Assembly (NCBI RefSeq): GCF_001593285.1
Contig: NZ_CP012529.1
Location: forward strand, 3,100,001 to 3,164,000
Direction: 5' to 3'
DNA length: 64,000 nucleotides
Origin: Psychrobacter sp. P2G3
GTDB taxonomy: Bacteria; Pseudomonadota; Gammaproteobacteria; Pseudomonadales; Moraxellaceae
Shown one piece after another: positions 61,180 to 64,000 of this stretch (position 1 is the first letter of the stretch; every line of letters starts with the position of its first letter). Made by a program: the position numbers and the translations under genes. The notes under the pieces are model-generated. The model was given only the letters and a program-made list of their open reading frames with translations, did not search any database and was not told where the DNA came from.

Positions 61180-61213
61180 AAAAAGCGTACCCATTAACTC
61201 TGGTGCGCTTTTT
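61180..61213 (+). terminator. Terminator after Spy-like gene
   Basis: AAAAAGCGTACC and GGTGCGCTTTTT form a 12-bp stem (one G-U pair) with a 10-nt loop and a T tract. The IS element is inserted 17 bp further on. Confidence 0.8.
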
Positions 61214-61222
61214 GTCTATTAA

Positions 61223-61230
61223 ATAGATTA
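61223..61230. repeat. 8-bp target-site duplication (left)
   Basis: ATAGATTA directly flanks the IS at 61231 and occurs again at 61939-61946. Confidence 0.9.
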
Positions 61231-61938
61231 GGGGCTGTCCTAGATAACTAGTTCAGTTCCTTTTTAACCCATTGTTTTAGCTGACGTAATTGACGTTTCG
61301 GATCACTGTAGTTAAAACGCCACTCACATTCCTTTAAAAACAGATGGAAATGCTCTTTTGGGATGCCATTATATTTACGCATATGACGCTTTGCTTGACT
61401 CCAAAAGTTCTCTATTCCGTTAATATGATTACTGTCTTGTACAAACTCTTTTGAATGGTTAATGCGGTAATGGGTAAACTCACTGACATCAAGTGCGTTG
61501 TAACTTCTAAAGGAGTCTGTGTAAACGATACTATCAGGCTTTACTTTCTCTCTTATAATAGGGATTAAGGTATCAGCTCTGGCATTAGGGATGATACAAG
61601 CATAGACGCTACCATTGCGCTTAAGCAGTCCAAAAACAGGAACTTTGTTACCAGCACCGCGACCACGTTTGCCTTTGCGTCTGCCGCCAAAGTAGCTCTC
61701 ATCAACTTCTATTTCGCCTTCTAGAAGGCCAGGTTCCTGACTATTTTCATAAATCAGTAGTCTTAGCCTGTGAAAGTAATAGCTGGCTGTTGTTTTATTA
61801 ACACCCACTAAGCTTGCTGCTGTTCTTGCGGTAGAACCGGCAACAAATAGTTCGATAAGCTTAGTTTGTTTGTACCAACTTAATCTACTCTTTCTCATAT
61901 GACTATCCTAGATTATTTTACTTATCTAGGACAGCCCC
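61231..61938 (-). mobile_element. Complete IS1595-family (IS1016-like) insertion sequence
   Basis: The 708-bp element has perfect 17-bp terminal inverted repeats (GGGGCTGTCCTAGATAA), a single transposase gene on the minus strand and an 8-bp target duplication ATAGATTA. Size, 8-bp duplication and GGGGCTGTCC ends fit the IS1016 group of IS1595. The intact ends and unbroken gene suggest recent transposition. Confidence 0.93.
61248..61898 (-). CDS. IS1595-family transposase
   Basis: The 216-residue DDE-type transposase has an N-terminal helix-turn-helix (LFVAGSTARTAASLVGVNKT) and the catalytic core: first Asp in EGEIEVDESYFGGRRKGKRG, second Asp in VYTDSFRSYNAL, then HINGIENFWSQAKRHM with the Asn/Glu typical of IS1595. 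The length fits the IS1016 group. It fills most of the element between the inverted repeats and is intact. Confidence 0.93.
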   Translation of the reverse strand: MRKSRLSWYKQTKLIELFVAGSTARTAASLVGVNKTTASYYFHRLRLLIYENSQEPGLLEGEIEVDESYFGGRRKGKRGRGAGNKVPVFGLLKRNGSVYACIIPNARADTLIPIIREKVKPDSIVYTDSFRSYNALDVSEFTHYRINHSKEFVQDSNHINGIENFWSQAKRHMRKYNGIPKEHFHLFLKECEWRFNYSDPKRQLRQLKQWVKKELN

Positions 61939-61946
61939 ATAGATTA
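61939..61946. repeat. 8-bp target-site duplication (right)
   Basis: ATAGATTA directly follows the right IS end and matches 61223-61230. Confidence 0.9.
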
Positions 61947-62060
61947 ATATTGGGTAAAAAGCATTTCGATACAGAGTACGTTATAATCCATGAGCACTAT
62001 TAATCAATAGTAATAAAAACCAATCAATATGAATAACAATAAAAAATAACGGACCGCGCT

Positions 62061-63536
62061 ATGGTATTGGATATCTTGCTCACCATTCACTTTATATTAT
62101 TGCTGCTTATATCCTTACGAGTGCTGGCGCGTCATGAATTAACTTCATCGGCACGGCTCGCTTGGTTAGTCGTGTTGTTTGTGCTGCCGTATATTGGCGT
62201 GGTCGTCTATTGGATGTTTGGCGAAATTCATTTGGGACGCGAATTTACACGTAAATATGAGCAAATTATCGACCAGCTACACAGTAGCAACCCTGAAGTG
62301 CTCGGCAATGACGCCTCGTTAATAGAGGCTGTCAAACCAGAGTATCGCGCTGCTTTCGCTTACTCAGCTAACGTGACTGGTTTTCATACTACATTGGGTA
62401 ATCGTGCTGAGCTGATGGCAGATGCAGCGGCTACACGTAAGCGTATGATTGCAGATTTTGAGGCGGCAACTGATCATATTCATGTGCTGTACTATATTTG
62501 GCTAATTGATGGCATGGGTATTGATACTGCACAAGCATTGATACGTGCAGCTAAGCGCGGTGTCACTTGCCGCGCGATGGTCGATGGAATGGGCTCACGC
62601 AAGATGGTTGGCTCGAAGGTATGGCAAGAGATGAAAGACGCAGGCGTACAGCTTAGTGTTGCGCTACCGATTAACAATATAATAAGAGTACTCTTACTGA
62701 GCCGTATTGATCTGCGTAATCACCGCAAAATCACTGTTATTGACGGTAAAATTGGCTACTCTGGTAGTCGCAACTGCGCAGACCCTGAGTTTCGAGTAAA
62801 ACCAAAATTTGCGCCATGGGTGGACATTATGCTGCGGGTTGAGGGGCCAGTAGTCGCACAAAATCAAATGCTCTTTGCTAGCGATTGGCTGACTGAAAAT
62901 CCAGATACACCGCTTGATAGCTTTCCTTATTATACCGAGTCTCATACTGAATCTAATACGCAATGTCAGAAAAATTCAAAACACCAAGGCTTTGCTGCCC
63001 AAGTTTTCGCGGATGGCCCGACCCAACGGCATGGATCGAGCCCGCAGTTTTTGGGTGCTCTTATCAGCCAAGCCCAGAACACTTTAACTATCTCAACCCC
63101 TTACTTTGTACCAGATTATTCGCTGGTCAGTATCTTATGTGCCACTGCTTATCGCGGCGTAGAAGTCACGATGATTTTCCCAAAGAATAATGATTCGTTG
63201 GTAGTAGCAGCGACCAGTCGCAGCTACTATTGGCAATTGCTGCAAGCAGGGGTAAAAATCTATGAATATAGTCCAGGTTTGTTGCATGCCAAGACTTTGA
63301 CCATTGATGGGGAAATCAGTTTGATTGGCTCGACCAACTTAGATTTGCGTAGCTTTGATTTGAACTATGAAAACAATATTGTGTTTAGCGATAAGGCTTT
63401 GACTGCTGACATTATCGAACGCCAATATCAGTATATCGCAGACTCCGATGAGGTAAAGCTCGAACAAGTAAAGGACTGGCCGCTACCTTATCGGATTTGG
63501 AATAATGTCGTTGCCACAATGGGACCTATACTATAG
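62061..63536 (+). CDS. cls: Cardiolipin synthase (ClsA-type, phospholipase D family)
   Basis: The 491-residue enzyme condenses two phosphatidylglycerols to cardiolipin. Two N-terminal membrane helices (residues 2-20 and 35-55; the second contains VLPYIGVVVYWMFGE) precede two PLD domains. Their HKD motifs are NHRKITVIDGKIGYSGSRN (about residue 222) and HAKTLTIDGEISLIGSTNLD (about residue 412). The length is typical for ClsA (486). The IS element lies immediately upstream (122 bp), so its promoter may have been changed by the insertion. Confidence 0.93.
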   Translation: MVLDILLTIHFILLLLISLRVLARHELTSSARLAWLVVLFVLPYIGVVVYWMFGEIHLGREFTRKYEQIIDQLHSSNPEVLGNDASLIEAVKPEYRAAFAYSANVTGFHTTLGNRAELMADAAATRKRMIADFEAATDHIHVLYYIWLIDGMGIDTAQALIRAAKRGVTCRAMVDGMGSRKMVGSKVWQEMKDAGVQLSVALPINNIIRVLLLSRIDLRNHRKITVIDGKIGYSGSRNCADPEFRVKPKFAPWVDIMLRVEGPVVAQNQMLFASDWLTENPDTPLDSFPYYTESHTESNTQCQKNSKHQGFAAQVFADGPTQRHGSSPQFLGALISQAQNTLTISTPYFVPDYSLVSILCATAYRGVEVTMIFPKNNDSLVVAATSRSYYWQLLQAGVKIYEYSPGLLHAKTLTIDGEISLIGSTNLDLRSFDLNYENNIVFSDKALTADIIERQYQYIADSDEVKLEQVKDWPLPYRIWNNVVATMGPIL

Positions 63537-63561
63537 TCAATCCACTATAAAATAAATACAG

Positions 63562-63635
63562 TGCGACTGGGAGAGATTTTGCGCAGCCTTTGTCTACGTA
63601 GGCACAGCAAGCAAGAAAAATTTATACCAGTCGCA
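63562..63635. repeat. Palindromic intergenic element
   Basis: Outer arms TGCGACTGG (63562-63570) and CCAGTCGCA (63627-63635) are exact reverse complements, 56 nt apart, with an inner CTACGTAG palindrome. It lies between convergent cls and the rlmA-like gene. It may be a dispersed repeat or a terminator-like fold; only one copy is in the window. Confidence 0.5.
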
Positions 63636-63696
63636 GGTTATAATATTTGTACTTCTTTTATTTAGGACTGACGATATAAAGTTATTAACTTTATTT

Positions 63697-64000
63697 TTAA
63701 GTGGTGAGTTTTTTTAAAACATATACTACAAATTTTGCTTCAGTCATAAATGGTGCGGTCTCAGCACTGGCTAGCAAAGCTTGACGATTCTCAGCACGAG
63801 CGCGATAAGCATAAGGCGTCATAGTCAAAAGGTCTGCTAATGCACCTGCCGATAGGCTTAGTGATGTACTAATATTATGCGTGTCTACAAGCTCAAAATA
63901 AGGCGCTAAAGTAGGTAAGAATTTATCAGAATCATGCTCACGGACGCTGTCAAATAATGCCTCACGTATACTAGCCAAATGCCCTATATCAGGCTTGGCA
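63697..64000 (-). CDS. rlmA: RlmA-like 23S rRNA guanine methyltransferase, C-terminal part
   Basis: The open frame reaches the right edge of the window, so the 5' part is missing. The visible 100 residues (AKPDIGHLASIREALFDSVR, then SAGALADLLTMTPYAYRARA) match the C-terminal region of RlmA, where LxMTPxxWRA is the typical motif; Tyr replaces Trp here. RlmA methylates G745 of 23S rRNA using S-adenosylmethionine. A TTG at 63976-63978 is an internal codon, not the start. The catalytic and zinc domains are not visible. Confidence 0.75.
   Translation of the reverse strand, partial: AKPDIGHLASIREALFDSVREHDSDKFLPTLAPYFELVDTHNISTSLSLSAGALADLLTMTPYAYRARAENRQALLASAETAPFMTEAKFVVYVLKKLTT

Overview
The window looks like a chromosomal segment of a Moraxellaceae gammaproteobacterium, most probably Psychrobacter. 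The DNA is fairly AT-rich, and many proteins read as close relatives of Acinetobacter/Psychrobacter families (BfmR/BfmS, the DUF3360 permease, DUF2147, GluQRS next to DksA). The genus is inferred from protein resemblance, not from rRNA, which is absent.

Layout. 0-10 kb: a DUF3360 permease, a DUF4442 thioesterase-like protein, the rpsP-rimM-trmD-rplS translation operon, an orphan EnvZ-like sensor kinase, and the bfmR/bfmS two-component genes. 10.7-19.1 kb: the full F1Fo ATP synthase set atpI / atpBEFHAGDC, with an 825-bp gap and a terminator between atpI and atpB. 19.4-22.8 kb: zinc uptake, with znuA divergent from zur-znuC-znuB and a 15-bp Zur-type palindrome between them. 23-29 kb: a CpdA-type phosphodiesterase, dksA-gluQ, and the cell-wall genes murD-ftsW. 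29.7-34.6 kb: a SulP anion transporter with a universal stress protein, then the PII/ammonium-transport pair glnK-amtB. 34.7-36.5 kb: DUF2147, a small protein and a secreted NucA-type nuclease.

From tRNA-Ser(GGA) at 36.7 kb onward the window becomes accessory. A 31-nt copy of the tRNA 3' end lies at 52.67 kb, so 36.7-52.7 kb may be an old tRNA-associated island. It holds a cysteine-rich metallothionein-like mini-gene, a type I restriction-modification operon (hsdM-hsdS-PD-(D/E)XK protein-hsdR-YgjP metallopeptidase), and an alkyl-sulfate catabolic module (AraC regulator, GMC alcohol dehydrogenase, lipoprotein alkylsulfatase). The restriction operon carries three separate lesions: a 146-bp insertion inside the SAM-binding motif of hsdM, and frameshifts in hsdR and in the metallopeptidase gene. 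A broken second copy of the metallopeptidase 3' end sits beside the tRNA fragment.

53-64 kb holds small lipoproteins and exported proteins, a PaaI-type thioesterase, an EamA transporter, a tandem pair of uncharacterised paralogues, an AGCS amino-acid symporter, a fold-back MITE-like element, a Met/His-rich Spy-like lipoprotein, an intact IS1595-family (IS1016-like) insertion sequence with an 8-bp target duplication, a cardiolipin synthase and the 3' part of an rlmA-like methyltransferase.

No clear new multi-gene system was found. The best leads are the metallothionein-like mini-gene, the insertion into hsdM, the tRNA-bounded island, the NtrC-like palindrome between glnK and amtB, the alkyl-sulfate module and the paralogue pair.
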